From positions 1 through 38,757 of the forward strand of contig CATLBH010000026.1 of NCBI GenBank assembly GCA_949878745.1: 38,757 bases of DNA, read 5' to 3'. The position numbers were made by a program, and so were the translations under genes. The notes below the pieces were generated by a model, which worked only from the letters and a program-made list of their open reading frames with translations, did no database searches and had not been told where the DNA came from. Source of the DNA: an uncultured Ruminiclostridium sp. (lineage in GTDB: Bacteria; Bacillota; Clostridia; Oscillospirales; Ruminococcaceae). Within the stretch, counting starts at the first letter, position 1; each line of letters begins with the position of its first letter. Below, one piece after another: positions 1 through 7,266 of this stretch.

Positions 1-550
1 AAGAGATGTTTTTTAGGGTCAGGCGGCCGAAATCGTCGTACAGAACGAATATTTTTCCGGTGTTCTGGGTGGTTAGATCCAAGGCGTTTTCCAGCATATC
101 GAAGAGGGTGGTGTTTTCTTCGATTCTTGAGGGGATTTTGTAGGCTGTGTTTTGGATTTCGCCGGTTTGGAGGCTAAAGTCGGCGGAGATCATTTGCAGG
201 AGTTCGGAGGCGGTTTTGTTTTCGTAGACATAGGTGTCCTTGTTTTTCAGATAGCGAAGCTGATCGTAGGCGGTGATAGTAATCAAGCGTTCCTTGGTTC
301 GCTTTTTGGTGAAGATAAAGCCGAAAAACACGGGCTTTTCTTTTATATAAAGCCTTACGGGCATACCCTCGGAAAAATGCTCGTGAGGACAGGCTATAAT
401 CGTGAAATCCAGCCGCCCCGCCGTTCCTCTCCGACAGGTCGTCCATTTAATCCCTTCGGTCACCGCGGGAAAGGCTACGGTTTTTCCGTCGGGGGAAAGA
501 ATTTGAAGTTTGGTTTCGGGTTTTATTTTTTTCCTCTCTTTCTGCTGCAT
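1..550 (-). CDS. Baseplate hub protein, XkdQ/YqbQ-like (partial, runs off the left edge)
   Basis: This frame has no stop before the window edge; 183 codons are visible. It starts at the ATG at 548-550, four bases after the XkdP-like stop, so it is probably translationally coupled. The readable protein contains stretches typical of the PBSX XkdQ / Mu gpD-like hub family: RLYIKEKPVFFGFIFTKK, then ITAYDQLRYLKNKDTYVYEN and the following TASELLQMI segment, and FVLYDDFGRLTLKN near the edge. Family knowledge: this protein sits at the centre of the contractile tail baseplate, below the XkdP-like protein. The rest of the gene and the remaining baseplate, fibre and lysis genes would lie left of the window. 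Order and strand match the tail operon. Confidence 0.85.
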   Translation of the reverse strand, partial: MQQKERKKIKPETKLQILSPDGKTVAFPAVTEGIKWTTCRRGTAGRLDFTIIACPHEHFSEGMPVRLYIKEKPVFFGFIFTKKRTKERLITITAYDQLRYLKNKDTYVYENKTASELLQMISADFSLQTGEIQNTAYKIPSRIEENTTLFDMLENALDLTTQNTGKIFVLYDDFGRLTLKNIS

Positions 551-554
551 TACG

Positions 555-1250
555 TTATATTACCGTTATACTTTCTTTAGTGACCCAGCCCTGCCACAAT
601 CCGTCGGGGGTGGTGATGTGATAGGGGTGGGAACCGGAGGGGTTAATGCAGTTTATTTTCCCTCGGTAATTGGTTCTCATTTGCCCCGGCGCTTCGCCGT
701 AGCTGTTGCCGTGAAGTCTTCCGTTCACTATAACCTCACAGCCTATTGCAGCCTCCTTTACCGCCCCTTCGGCTCTTTCGCCGCCCCCCGAGGAAACGGA
801 ACCGTCTCCCTTAAAGGTAACGGTGGTAAGCCCGTAGGCCTTATACTGCTTCAAAAAAATATCAAAAACCAGATCAAAGCCTTCCTCCGCCGACTCGGTG
901 ACGGTCATATCCTCCATTGAAACCGTGATATTGGTGGAAAAAAGGATTTTTCCCCCCGGAGTAATTCTCGATACGATAAACTGAAAAGGATATTTTGACT
1001 TGTTAAGCCTTTCGATATAGTCAAGGTAATATTCCGCCGTTTTGAAGCTTCCCCCGTATACGGCGAAAGGGTATTTTACTCTCGGAATCAGAAACGAAAA
1101 TCTTATTTCCTTAAGCTTGGGGGATTTCAAAAGGTTTATTTCTCCCTCGTTTATAAGGTTAACGGTCTTATTCTGCCCGTTCCGCCTTATTTCCAGCTTT
1201 GAGGGGGGGACGGGAAGAAGGCATTTATCAAGATAAAAGTCGTAGGCCAT
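555..1250 (-). CDS. XkdP-like tail/baseplate protein
   Basis: 231 residues, started at the ATG at 1250 behind a strong AAAGGAGG site. The N-terminal half (about residues 1-140, from MAYDFYLDKCLLPVPPSKLEI, with SFLIPRVKYPF and a YYLDYIERLNKSKYPFQFIV segment) is the typical fold seen in XkdP-family proteins, which sit between the tape measure and the hub. The C-terminal part (about 165-231) is not a clear LysM; it is a short SH3-like segment with GRLHGNSYGEAPG and a PDGLWQGWVTKESI end, a type often found in Clostridia phage versions. Its position between the tape-measure slot and the XkdQ-like gene agrees. The role as a peptidoglycan- or hub-binding spacer is inferred from the family. Confidence 0.8.
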   Translation of the reverse strand: MAYDFYLDKCLLPVPPSKLEIRRNGQNKTVNLINEGEINLLKSPKLKEIRFSFLIPRVKYPFAVYGGSFKTAEYYLDYIERLNKSKYPFQFIVSRITPGGKILFSTNITVSMEDMTVTESAEEGFDLVFDIFLKQYKAYGLTTVTFKGDGSVSSGGGERAEGAVKEAAIGCEVIVNGRLHGNSYGEAPGQMRTNYRGKINCINPSGSHPYHITTPDGLWQGWVTKESITVI

Positions 1251-1263
1251 ATTGCCTCCTTTG

Positions 1264-1476
1264 CTATTCGTAAAATCCTTCCGCGCTCATAGCCGCCGTT
1301 TCCCCGAAGGCTTCCGACAGGGCGGCAATAAGGTCGTCAAGAATATCCGACCGCGCTGCGTCTTCCTCCTCGCCGCCATATGGGATAAGGGGCTGCGGAG
1401 TTTCTTTTTCCTCTTCCGCTTCCCATATGTCGCCGCCGACGGTATTTATAGGCGGTATTTCTATTGTGGGGAGCAC
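1264..1476 (-). CDS. Downstream -1 frame of the tape-measure-position protein (likely its displaced C-terminus)
   Basis: A 70-codon frame beginning with a GTG that has no ribosome binding site and lies inside the end of the 1461-3002 gene. The frame is actually open upstream to about 1626. It reads as ordinary protein: NTAAETDSVLPTIEIP, then an acidic linker, then a helical SDILDDLIAALSEAFG end. The overlapping end of the upstream gene (SRKTRRPKPTRCSPQ) looks like an out-of-frame tail. The two are related by a -1 shift at a run of seven T (1508-1514 on the plus strand as A). The simplest reading is that this is the true C-terminus of the 513-residue protein, giving 579 residues if the shift is made. 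A separate small gene is possible but less likely. Confidence 0.55.
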   Translation of the reverse strand: MLPTIEIPPINTVGGDIWEAEEEKETPQPLIPYGGEEEDAARSDILDDLIAALSEAFGETAAMSAEGFYE

Positions 1477-3002
1477 CGAGTCGGTTTCGGCCGCCGTGTT
1501 TTCCGTGAAAAAAAGACTTTTTCGATTAAAACCGAGGAACAGCCTCGGAAAATCGGTGAGGTATCTAAAAGAAAAGGGGTCTGAGCGGCAAAGGCGGGTT
1601 CGGCGGGGAAAAAGGCGAAATTTGCTTTATAATGGGATTTTTTCGCCCCGTTTGTCGCGGAATACACGGGAATGAAATCTTTTGCGCCTTGGGAAAGGGT
1701 CGGGTAAAGGGGGTTGCGGCGTTCTTTGTTTCCTTTAAATTCGGGTATATTAGCCTTTTTTTGCGCTAATTCGATGTTTTGAGGATAAAATTCGCGTAAA
1801 AGCTTCGTTTGTTTCGAATAGCGGCTTATTGTTCGGTTCGGGGCGTTTACGGCGAAATTAAGCCCGCCCGTTATACCGTAAAGGGAAATAAAAGGCTCCG
1901 CGAACAAAGGCGTATAACGGCTCAGAAAGTCGAAATTCGCCGTATTAAGCTTATTTATAAAGGAAACGTCGTATGAAGGCGTTTTTATGGGAGAAAAGGC
2001 GAATTTCGGGGTAAATGTGTTTTGTCCGTAAATGTAACGGGATTTTTCGGCCGAGGCTTCGGGGCGGGACAAAACCGACGAAATCAAGGTGGGGATAAGG
2101 ATCGACGTATTTTTTAAAAGGGGATTTTCCGCTTTGTGGGCGATACCGAAGCTTATATTCGGGAACGGTTTCGCTATCGGCTGTGCGGCCGTTCTTGGGT
2201 TGGGATACGCTGAGGGGGGAGTGAAAGGGAAGCTTGCGGGGGAAATGGGCGTATTGCGGGTCAGTCGCGGCTCGGAACGGCTTAAGGTTGATTTTTCGGG
2301 AAGGGAATTAAAGGAGATTTTGTCATTTATCCGCGAAATATCGGGTATAACGGGTGATCCGGTTAAGTCAGGTATATTGGATATATCTGGCAAATCGGAT
2401 ATACCGATCACCGCCGGGGCACTTAACGCGCCAAATAGAGAAGTATCTGTTTTCCCGCCAAAAAAGGAGAAAAAGCGGGCGAGCGAAGCGGACAAGGTTT
2501 CTGTTTTTGCTTCGGGAGCGTAAGAGAAAAGGGAAGAGAAGAAGGTTTCGTTTCGCTTTTCCGAGGGAACGATTTTATCCTCTGCCGCCCTTTTCGGCGC
2601 TTTATTTATAGCTGCGGCGGCTTTTTCCGAAAAGAGCGTTTTCGGATAGGCTAAAGGGAAGGGGACGGGGTCTTTTCGTGACGCTTTTGGTTGAATATAC
2701 GCGGTTTTGGTTTTTTTTGGCGGCATATGGCCGATTTTCGGCATATACGGAAATTTAATGGGGAGAGACAAAAAAGGGGGAAGAAGCGGGAGAATTTGCG
2801 GGTTAAGGGGGGCGGCGGGAGAGCTTGGAATTTCCCCGACATAGGTGTTTGAGGTTTCGGCAAGAAATATGCGGGAAAAGGCTTGCGTATCGGTGATTTC
2901 AAAGGCCTCCGCGGCTATAAGGGCGAGAGCGGCGGCGGTAAAGCTTTTTTGGGCGCTTTGGGGAGAAAGGGGAAGGGGGAATAATTGTTTGCAAATGTTC
3001 AT
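1461..3002 (-). CDS. Unrecognised proline-rich protein in the tape-measure position
   Basis: 513 residues. The ATG at 3002 overlaps the stop of the chaperone extension (ATGA) and has an AGGAG nine bases upstream, so the start is well supported. I do not recognise the family. The first 50 residues are helical (SAQKSFTAAALALIAAEAFE); from about residue 55 the chain is rich in Pro, Ser, Phe and Asn, with no coiled-coil heptads, no glycine-rich transmembrane stretches and no lytic domain, all of which are usual in tape measures. Its place, directly after the frameshifted chaperone and before XkdP-like, is where the tape measure (XkdO) always lies. Codon use resembles the neighbours. The C-terminus appears to be shifted into the next frame at 1508-1514. 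Function as a tail-length ruler is inferred from position only. Confidence 0.6.
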   Translation of the reverse strand: MNICKQLFPLPLSPQSAQKSFTAAALALIAAEAFEITDTQAFSRIFLAETSNTYVGEIPSSPAAPLNPQILPLLPPFLSLPIKFPYMPKIGHMPPKKTKTAYIQPKASRKDPVPFPLAYPKTLFSEKAAAAINKAPKRAAEDKIVPSEKRNETFFSSLFSYAPEAKTETLSASLARFFSFFGGKTDTSLFGALSAPAVIGISDLPDISNIPDLTGSPVIPDISRINDKISFNSLPEKSTLSRSEPRLTRNTPISPASFPFTPPSAYPNPRTAAQPIAKPFPNISFGIAHKAENPLLKNTSILIPTLISSVLSRPEASAEKSRYIYGQNTFTPKFAFSPIKTPSYDVSFINKLNTANFDFLSRYTPLFAEPFISLYGITGGLNFAVNAPNRTISRYSKQTKLLREFYPQNIELAQKKANIPEFKGNKERRNPLYPTLSQGAKDFIPVYSATNGAKKSHYKANFAFFPAEPAFAAQTPFLLDTSPIFRGCSSVLIEKVFFSRKTRRPKPTRCSPQ

Positions 3003-3172
3003 CGGTTTTTTCTCCTATCGCCGTTTTTTTCTTCCTCAAGCCTTATTCTTATCGCGGCTATCACAAAGGCTTTTTCGTTGTCCTCCATTTCGGCGAACGC
3101 CGAGGGCAAGATATTAAGCTTATGAAGCGCGTAATAAGCGTAATTGGCTTCGCCGTCGCCCCCGTTTATCAG
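2999..3172 (-). CDS. Tail assembly chaperone, -1 frameshift extension
   Basis: 57 codons in the -1 frame that have no start of their own and are reached by slippage at 3172-3178. Beginning LINGGDGEANYAYYALHKL and continuing through ILPSAFAEM and EKAFVIAAI, this segment is characteristic of the second half of tail assembly chaperones in PBSX-like prophages (the GT-type product). If translated as a fusion with the upstream gene the product is 200 residues. The stop overlaps the ATG of the next gene. Family knowledge: a small fraction of ribosomes make the long form, and short and long forms together load the tape measure for tail tube assembly. Confidence 0.8.
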   Translation of the reverse strand: MINGGDGEANYAYYALHKLNILPSAFAEMEDNEKAFVIAAIRIRLEEEKNGDRRKNR

Positions 3173-3600
3173 TTTTTTGCCTGTTCCGCCTTTTCCTCGA
3201 GGGATATGTCGAAGCCGTTCAGCTTCTGGACAAAGGCGGCCAGCTCCCCATATTCCCCCGGCTCGTCGGCCATGGCGCAAAGCAGCTCCTCGGGGGATTT
3301 TACCCCGTAGCTGTCCTGAAGCTCCGCGTCGTAAAGGTCGGGAAAGATCACCGAGGCGGCGATAAGCTTTCTCAGGTAAAGGGAGGCGTTAAGCTTCGGG
3401 CGGTACATATTGAGCTTTCCGGCCACGGGGATCTCGGAGGTGCATTCGTCTCTTATCAGGTCGTTTTCCTTGGAGGTTATGGGGCGAAGCTCCCATTCAA
3501 GGGGGGCTCCGTTTTCGTCTCTCAGGGAGGAGACGGCGGGGTATTTTACGTTTTGTCTGGGTTGTTTGTTTTGTTTCATGAAGAGTCGGAATTGTGACAT
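3169..3600 (-). CDS. Tail assembly chaperone, XkdN-like (short form)
   Basis: 143 residues from the ATG at 3600, which has AAGGAA upstream; a longer open frame to 3735 has no ribosome binding site and a low-complexity N-terminus, so I reject it. The body (SLRDENGAPLEWELRPITSK, IVAGKL-like middle, LYLRKLIAASVIFPDL, SYGVKSPEELLCAM, YGELAAFVQKLNGF) matches the XkdN/YqbN family that follows the tail tube gene. The last codons GCA AAA AAC are followed immediately by TGA, forming the A AAA AAC slippery heptamer. The gene is separated from the tube gene by 518 bases of palindromic repeats, which is unusual for this operon. Confidence 0.85.
   Translation of the reverse strand: MSQFRLFMKQNKQPRQNVKYPAVSSLRDENGAPLEWELRPITSKENDLIRDECTSEIPVAGKLNMYRPKLNASLYLRKLIAASVIFPDLYDAELQDSYGVKSPEELLCAMADEPGEYGELAAFVQKLNGFDISLEEKAEQAKN
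3172..3178 (-). promoter_or_regulatory. -1 programmed ribosomal frameshift site, A AAA AAC
   Basis: On the minus strand the zero frame reads GC[A AAA AAC] TGA. This is an X XXY YYZ heptamer directly before the stop of the XkdN-like gene. Slipping one base back continues AAA AAA CTG ATA and joins the conserved extension exactly. Both halves are recognisable parts of one chaperone family, so the site is very likely used. I could not evaluate a downstream stimulatory stem; an upstream SD-like GAGGAAAAGG lies 12-20 bases before it. Confidence 0.8.
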
Positions 3601-4118
3601 TTTTTTGTTCCTTTCTTTGGTTTTGGGTTGAATTTTGTTTTTTCCCCACCCACCCGCCCGCTTTTTTAAAGCCTGTATTATTTGATTTTTCGGATAATTT
3701 GATAACCGTGTTTTTAGCGCGAGGGATAAAAGCAACGAAATCTTTACCGTTCGGGGATAACCCCGAAGGGTAACTTGTGACCGCCGTAACAGGGGAAGCC
3801 CTCTCTTGCAGGGCTTCCCCTCTTGAAAAACAGTCCGCCGGACTGTTTTTCAATTCACCCCTTTCGGAGGCGCTTAAGAGACTGTCGCTTCGCGCCAGTC
3901 TCTGACGCAAACGCTTTTCGGACTTCGTCCGAAATTTTGCTTCGCAAAACCGCTTTTTGCTCCTATAATGGGGTATTTCGCCCTCTGCGGAGGGCGACCA
4001 AAGGGCTTTGCCCTTTGGAAACCCACCACCCTTTGAAGAAGGGTAAGAGACTGTCGCTCCGCGCCAGTCTCGGAACGGAAACTTCCGTACGCTTTCATTA
4101 AAGCGGTTTAACTATCAA
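3601..4118. repeat. 518-base non-coding gap in the tail operon filled with hairpins
   Basis: No credible gene. From about 3745 to 4075 it holds a string of separate perfect or near-perfect hairpins: AGGGGAAGCCCT with its complement (3791-3821), GAAAAACAGTCC with its complement (3825-3851), AGAGACTG...CAGTCTCT (3878-3903), TTTCGGAC...GTCCGAAA (3916-3935), TTTTGCTTCGCAAAA (3935-3949), CGCCCTC...GAGGGCG (about 3979-3996), CCAAAGGGC...GCCCTTTGG (3998-4018) and a second AGAGACTG unit (4046-4072). The GGGGAAGCCC hairpin recurs at 23256-23294, the TACCGTTCGGGGATAACCCCG motif (3744-3767) recurs near 22180 and 23520, and the CTTTGGAAACCC unit recurs near 14280. It is therefore an array of dispersed short palindromes inserted between the tube and chaperone genes. 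Confidence 0.75.
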
Positions 4119-4601
4119 TCAGTTTGTCAAAAACCCGTCAAGATTCGTAAAGCTTTCCGGCATCTTAAAGTCCTCAAAGGTAAAGCTCATCTCCTCGTCA
4201 AGATACTCCCCGTCCGCGTCAAACTTCGCCAACACGCCGCCGTCTATGTTGCAGTCTATAAGCACTATAGTCTGTCTTCCCGCGGCGGAGGTTTTATCCT
4301 CGTTGGTTATCTGTATCTCAAAATAAATGTCCTCCCCCGTTTCCTTGTATCTTATCATAAGCTCGCGGAAAATCGAGGTGTTATAGTGGAAGGTGGCGGT
4401 GCCTTTTCCCTTCCAGCCGCTGGCCTTGTTGCCCCGTCCCGTCTGACCCAGAAGGGGGACCTCGGTCTTGTTTTTCTGAAATTTCGCCTCCAGGTTAATA
4501 GCCTGCATAAAATTGTAGCGGCGGGCGCCTATCGTTACGTAGCACTCGGCGAGAGCGGCGAACACGGTGTCCTTGGCGCGCATTATCACATTGTTGGGCA
4601 T
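4119..4601 (-). CDS. Phage tail tube protein, XkdM-like
   Basis: 160 residues, ATG at 4601 with AAAGGAG seven bases upstream. Contains family-typical segments: ARRYNFMQAINLEAKFQKNK near residue 27, then VPLLGQTGRGNKASGWKGKG and ATFHYNTSIFRELMIRYKE, and a C-terminal EDFKMPESFTNLDGF. This is the core tube protein of PBSX/P2-like contractile tails; it polymerises inside the sheath. It lies 21 bases after the sheath gene, the normal order. Very confident because of family features and context. Confidence 0.9.
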   Translation of the reverse strand: MPNNVIMRAKDTVFAALAECYVTIGARRYNFMQAINLEAKFQKNKTEVPLLGQTGRGNKASGWKGKGTATFHYNTSIFRELMIRYKETGEDIYFEIQITNEDKTSAAGRQTIVLIDCNIDGGVLAKFDADGEYLDEEMSFTFEDFKMPESFTNLDGFLTN

Positions 4602-4622
4602 ATGTTTACTCCTTTGTTAATA

Positions 4623-5930
4623 TCAGTTTACGTTTACCGTCATATAAAGCTTGCTCATGGCGTTTACCACCGTTACGGCGTCGTTTACCACCACCGACTT
4701 TTTGCTTTCACCTTGGGTTACGGTAACGTCGCTGTCGGAAAAATTCTCTATAGCTCTTACGTTTTTCAGCTGCTCGTGATGCTTCACTATATCCGCCCAG
4801 AGGGAAACCCTTCCCGCGCTGTCGTTGGGTACCACCCCCAGATATTTGGTATTAAACAGCACGGCTATGTCGTTGGCGATCTGGTCGATCACCCTTACCG
4901 TCTGGTTGTCCTTAAACACCTCTCCCAGCTCGTCGGAGAGGTTAACCAAGGTGTTTTTGTCCTCCAATATTCTTATATCTGAACCGACTCTGTGGAAAAC
5001 CAGCTCGCCCGAGGCGGCAGCGGCTTTAAGCTGTGACTGTGTGTAATCGGCGTTTACGGTAAACTCGCCGTCATATCGCCTGTTCTGACAGCTTTTGTTA
5101 ATCCCGCAGCCCGCTTCCGCCCCCGCCGTCCAATAAACAAGGCTCTCCTTCGGCGCGTTTTCGTCAACAACTTCGTTTTTGACGCTTATTACCCCCATAT
5201 GATCCGCTGCGGGATAATTATGGAGCACCAGCTGAAACTTTATCCCCATTTCGTCGCGCATACGCTTTGTAAAGTCGGCGAACATACCTTTCAGAGTATT
5301 GTCGGAAACTTCCGCCGCCATTACGTTAAAGCCGTAGCTCTCTATTTTGTTCAGATAATCGGCGTAATCTCCGTCGGATACGGTTTTGTCCGAGCCGCCG
5401 CTTAAGGGGGTTCCCGCGGTGGCGATAAGCTCCGCTTCGGGGTTAAAGTCAAGGTAGGGATTGCCAACAAGCTCATTTGCTCCCGAAACCGTCTGACTGT
5501 CCACCTCTTTTCCGTCAAGAAGGGTTTTTACCGTAAAGAGCTTTTTCTCGCCGCCCTCGGCGGTTATTGCCACCGAAAGGGCGTTTCCTCTCGCGCCGCC
5601 GTATTTTGCCCCCGCGAAATCGTTGGCGGCCTTTTCTCCGCCGCCTATTCGGTAGGCGTAAAGGGTTCGGGCGTTTTTAAATAGATCCCTTAAGCCTTTC
5701 AGCTTTTCGTGGGTGTATTCGTATCCGAAAAGCTCCCCGGAATTCTTTTGAAAAAGCTCCCAGTCCACCTCGAACACCTCTTTTTCCTTCCCCCAGTCAA
5801 GCTTAAGGGGCATTGTGACTATTCCTCTTTCGGACAGCGCCGGGTCGGCGGAAGAAGCCGAGACGAAGTTGATGTAAGCGCCGGGAAGCTGCTTGTTCTG
5901 TACCGTGAAGGTACCTCCTCCTAATGCCAT
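4623..5930 (-). CDS. Contractile tail sheath protein, XkdK-like
   Basis: 435 residues, ATG at 5930 preceded by AAAGGAAAAG. The N-terminus (LPGAYINFVSASSADPALSERG) is the signature of Clostridia/Bacillus XkdK-type sheath proteins, which begin with a short tube/baseplate contact strand and a P-G-x-Y-I-N-F motif. Later segments VFEVDWELFQKNSGELFGY, LYAYRIGGG, GFNVMAAE and the C-terminal handshake region (NDAVTVVNAMSKLYMTVNVN) are also typical. It forms the outer contracting layer of the tail, so the particle is a myovirus or myo-like. The length is usual for the family. Confidence 0.92.
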   Translation of the reverse strand: MALGGGTFTVQNKQLPGAYINFVSASSADPALSERGIVTMPLKLDWGKEKEVFEVDWELFQKNSGELFGYEYTHEKLKGLRDLFKNARTLYAYRIGGGEKAANDFAGAKYGGARGNALSVAITAEGGEKKLFTVKTLLDGKEVDSQTVSGANELVGNPYLDFNPEAELIATAGTPLSGGSDKTVSDGDYADYLNKIESYGFNVMAAEVSDNTLKGMFADFTKRMRDEMGIKFQLVLHNYPAADHMGVISVKNEVVDENAPKESLVYWTAGAEAGCGINKSCQNRRYDGEFTVNADYTQSQLKAAAASGELVFHRVGSDIRILEDKNTLVNLSDELGEVFKDNQTVRVIDQIANDIAVLFNTKYLGVVPNDSAGRVSLWADIVKHHEQLKNVRAIENFSDSDVTVTQGESKKSVVVNDAVTVVNAMSKLYMTVNVN

Positions 5931-5950
5931 AATTTCTTTTCCTTTCTGTT

Positions 5951-6367
5951 TTATTTTTGATTGTAGTGAAGCCGTTCCATTTTCGAAACGGGTTCCTTGG
6001 ACTTGTACACAAACATATCGTAATGCACCGTGAATTTAAGAAGCTCGTCGTCGACGGTGCAGCCCATATGGCTTCCTCTCGCGGAGCCGTCGGGAAGGGA
6101 GATGTAGTCCAGACAGCGATATAAGCGCTCCAATACGCTTGCGCACTCGCGGTTTTTGTTTTCTCCCTCCGGGTAATAGGTCACCGAGAAAATATTTTCC
6201 CGGAAATACCGCCCCATAGGGAAGGGGATTTCGCAGACGCTTTCGCTTTTGATAAAGAAGCAGGGCTTTTCCGTTCCCTGTTTCACCTTTTCGGCGTAAA
6301 TGGCATACTTGCTGCCGAATTCGGAGGAAAGCGACTTTGCTATGGCGTTTATTATGTTGTTTTCCGT
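5951..6367 (-). CDS. DUF6838-like tail completion protein with an apparent ACG start
   Basis: The longest ATG/GTG frame starts at a GTG at 6286, but the upstream 27 codons are clearly part of the protein (NNIINAIAKSLSSEFGSKYA, then IYAEKV) and match the usual N-terminus of this phage family (helix, then IYxExVxQG, then EKPCFFI). The only well-placed Shine-Dalgarno, AAAGGAG at 6375-6381, is six bases before ACG (6365-6367), where an ATG would be expected. With ACG the protein has 138 residues. Either a rare ACG start or a mutated ATG explains this. Family position, between the connectors and the sheath, suggests a tail terminator or neck protein. The function is inferred from position. Confidence 0.7.
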   Translation of the reverse strand, partial: TENNIINAIAKSLSSEFGSKYAIYAEKVKQGTEKPCFFIKSESVCEIPFPMGRYFRENIFSVTYYPEGENKNRECASVLERLYRCLDYISLPDGSARGSHMGCTVDDELLKFTVHYDMFVYKSKEPVSKMERLHYNQK

Positions 6368-6402
6368 GATATGCTCCTTTCTTTCGATTCTGTCGCCGAA
6401 AT

Positions 6403-6762
6403 TTATTTATGCTTTTCCAAAGGCTTAAGGCGTATTTCCTTATGGGTTATGTAGATCGCCTGTTCCCCGCTGAATCCGAAGGAAATCACCTCGCCGTTTA
6501 CCGCGGCCGAAACCTTGCTGCCGCAGGGGATTTTTATATCGGGAGAGACAAACAGCTTTACTCTTTGGGAAGAGTTCGCCGTGGTTTCGGTTTGCTCCAG
6601 CGGATAGCTCAGCTCGAAGGAGATTCGGCAGGGGAGGTCTTTGTACAGCAATGTTTCTTTTTTATTCGTTATTCCGCTTTCCTCGTCTTTTTCCGAGGAA
6701 TATCCGTAAATATCGCAGGAATGGGTGTACAGACGTTCCAGAGCGTTTCTCGCGTTTACCAT
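6403..6762 (-). CDS. Phage head-tail closure/adaptor protein
   Basis: 119 residues. The ATG at 6762 overlaps the stop of the upstream connector by seven bases, so translation is coupled. The N-terminus has the RLYTHSCDIYGY pattern common to head closure proteins (a strand reporting a small beta barrel), followed by LPCRISFELSYPLEQ and VKLFVSPDIKIPCGSKV. These small all-beta proteins seal the connector and receive the tail. Sequence identity in this family is low, so the call leans on order: connector, closure, terminator, sheath. Confidence 0.7.
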   Translation of the reverse strand: MVNARNALERLYTHSCDIYGYSSEKDEESGITNKKETLLYKDLPCRISFELSYPLEQTETTANSSQRVKLFVSPDIKIPCGSKVSAAVNGEVISFGFSGEQAIYITHKEIRLKPLEKHK

Positions 6763-7178
6763 TTCAGTCTCCTGTATCCTTTCGCTTGGTCTTTTCCGCT
6801 CGTAATAAGATACTCCGTAAGTAAATCAAAACGCTGTTCGGGGGTGGTGGAATTATCCGTATCGAATTCGGTTTTCGTATCCCCCAGCTCAAGGCGTTTA
6901 ATGACGGGAGCAAAGGAAGCGACGGGAGGATCGGATGAAACGGTGGGCGCCGAAGCTTCTTCATAGGAAGCGGCCTTTTTCGCCTTAAGATATTCCCCCG
7001 CGGCTATGTTCAAAAGGGGTTTTTCCAGCTCTTCGGGTATATAAGGGAGGTTAAGCTCAAGTCTCGCGTAATTTTCCGCCTGATCCGAAGCCCATTTTAA
7101 AAGGGGAACGTCGTCGGATTGGTGGGGTGGGAAGCCCAAGGCGGTAAGCAGGGAATTCAGTCGGGTTATTTTTTCCAT
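6756..7178 (-). CDS. Phage head-tail connector (DNA packaging adaptor)
   Basis: 140 residues from the ATG at 7178 with AAAGGAG four to six bases upstream. The chain is mainly helical, with WASDQAENYARLELNLPYIP followed by ELEKPLLNIAAGEYLKAKKA, the pattern of gp6/gp15-type adaptor proteins that form a ring under the portal. A Pro/Ser/Thr-rich linker follows (about residues 76-95). It sits directly after the capsid gene, as expected. The exact subfamily is uncertain. Confidence 0.7.
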   Translation of the reverse strand: MEKITRLNSLLTALGFPPHQSDDVPLLKWASDQAENYARLELNLPYIPEELEKPLLNIAAGEYLKAKKAASYEEASAPTVSSDPPVASFAPVIKRLELGDTKTEFDTDNSTTPEQRFDLLTEYLITSGKDQAKGYRRLKW

Positions 7179-7266
7179 TTGTCTCCTTTATACGATGTTT
7201 ACTTTCTTTTTCTTTTGTTTTGAGTCGCTTTAAGTCGTTTTATTTTTAACTATGGAAATTTCTTTT

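Noticed and set aside
152-920. Plus-strand frames of 142 and 136 codons opposite the XkdQ- and XkdP-like genes
   Set aside because: They are antisense shadows: the minus strand has recognisable family sequence throughout.
2089-2523. 144-codon plus-strand frame inside the tape-measure-position gene
   Set aside because: Antisense to a gene with a good ribosome site and operon overlap; no site of its own and low-complexity composition.
3603-3735. Longer N-terminus for the tail assembly chaperone
   Set aside because: The extra codons read as basic low-complexity sequence with no ribosome site, whereas ATG at 3600 has one and matches the family start.
3791-4072. CRISPR-like array
   Set aside because: The units are different hairpins of different length, not identical repeats with regular spacers, and no cas gene is present.
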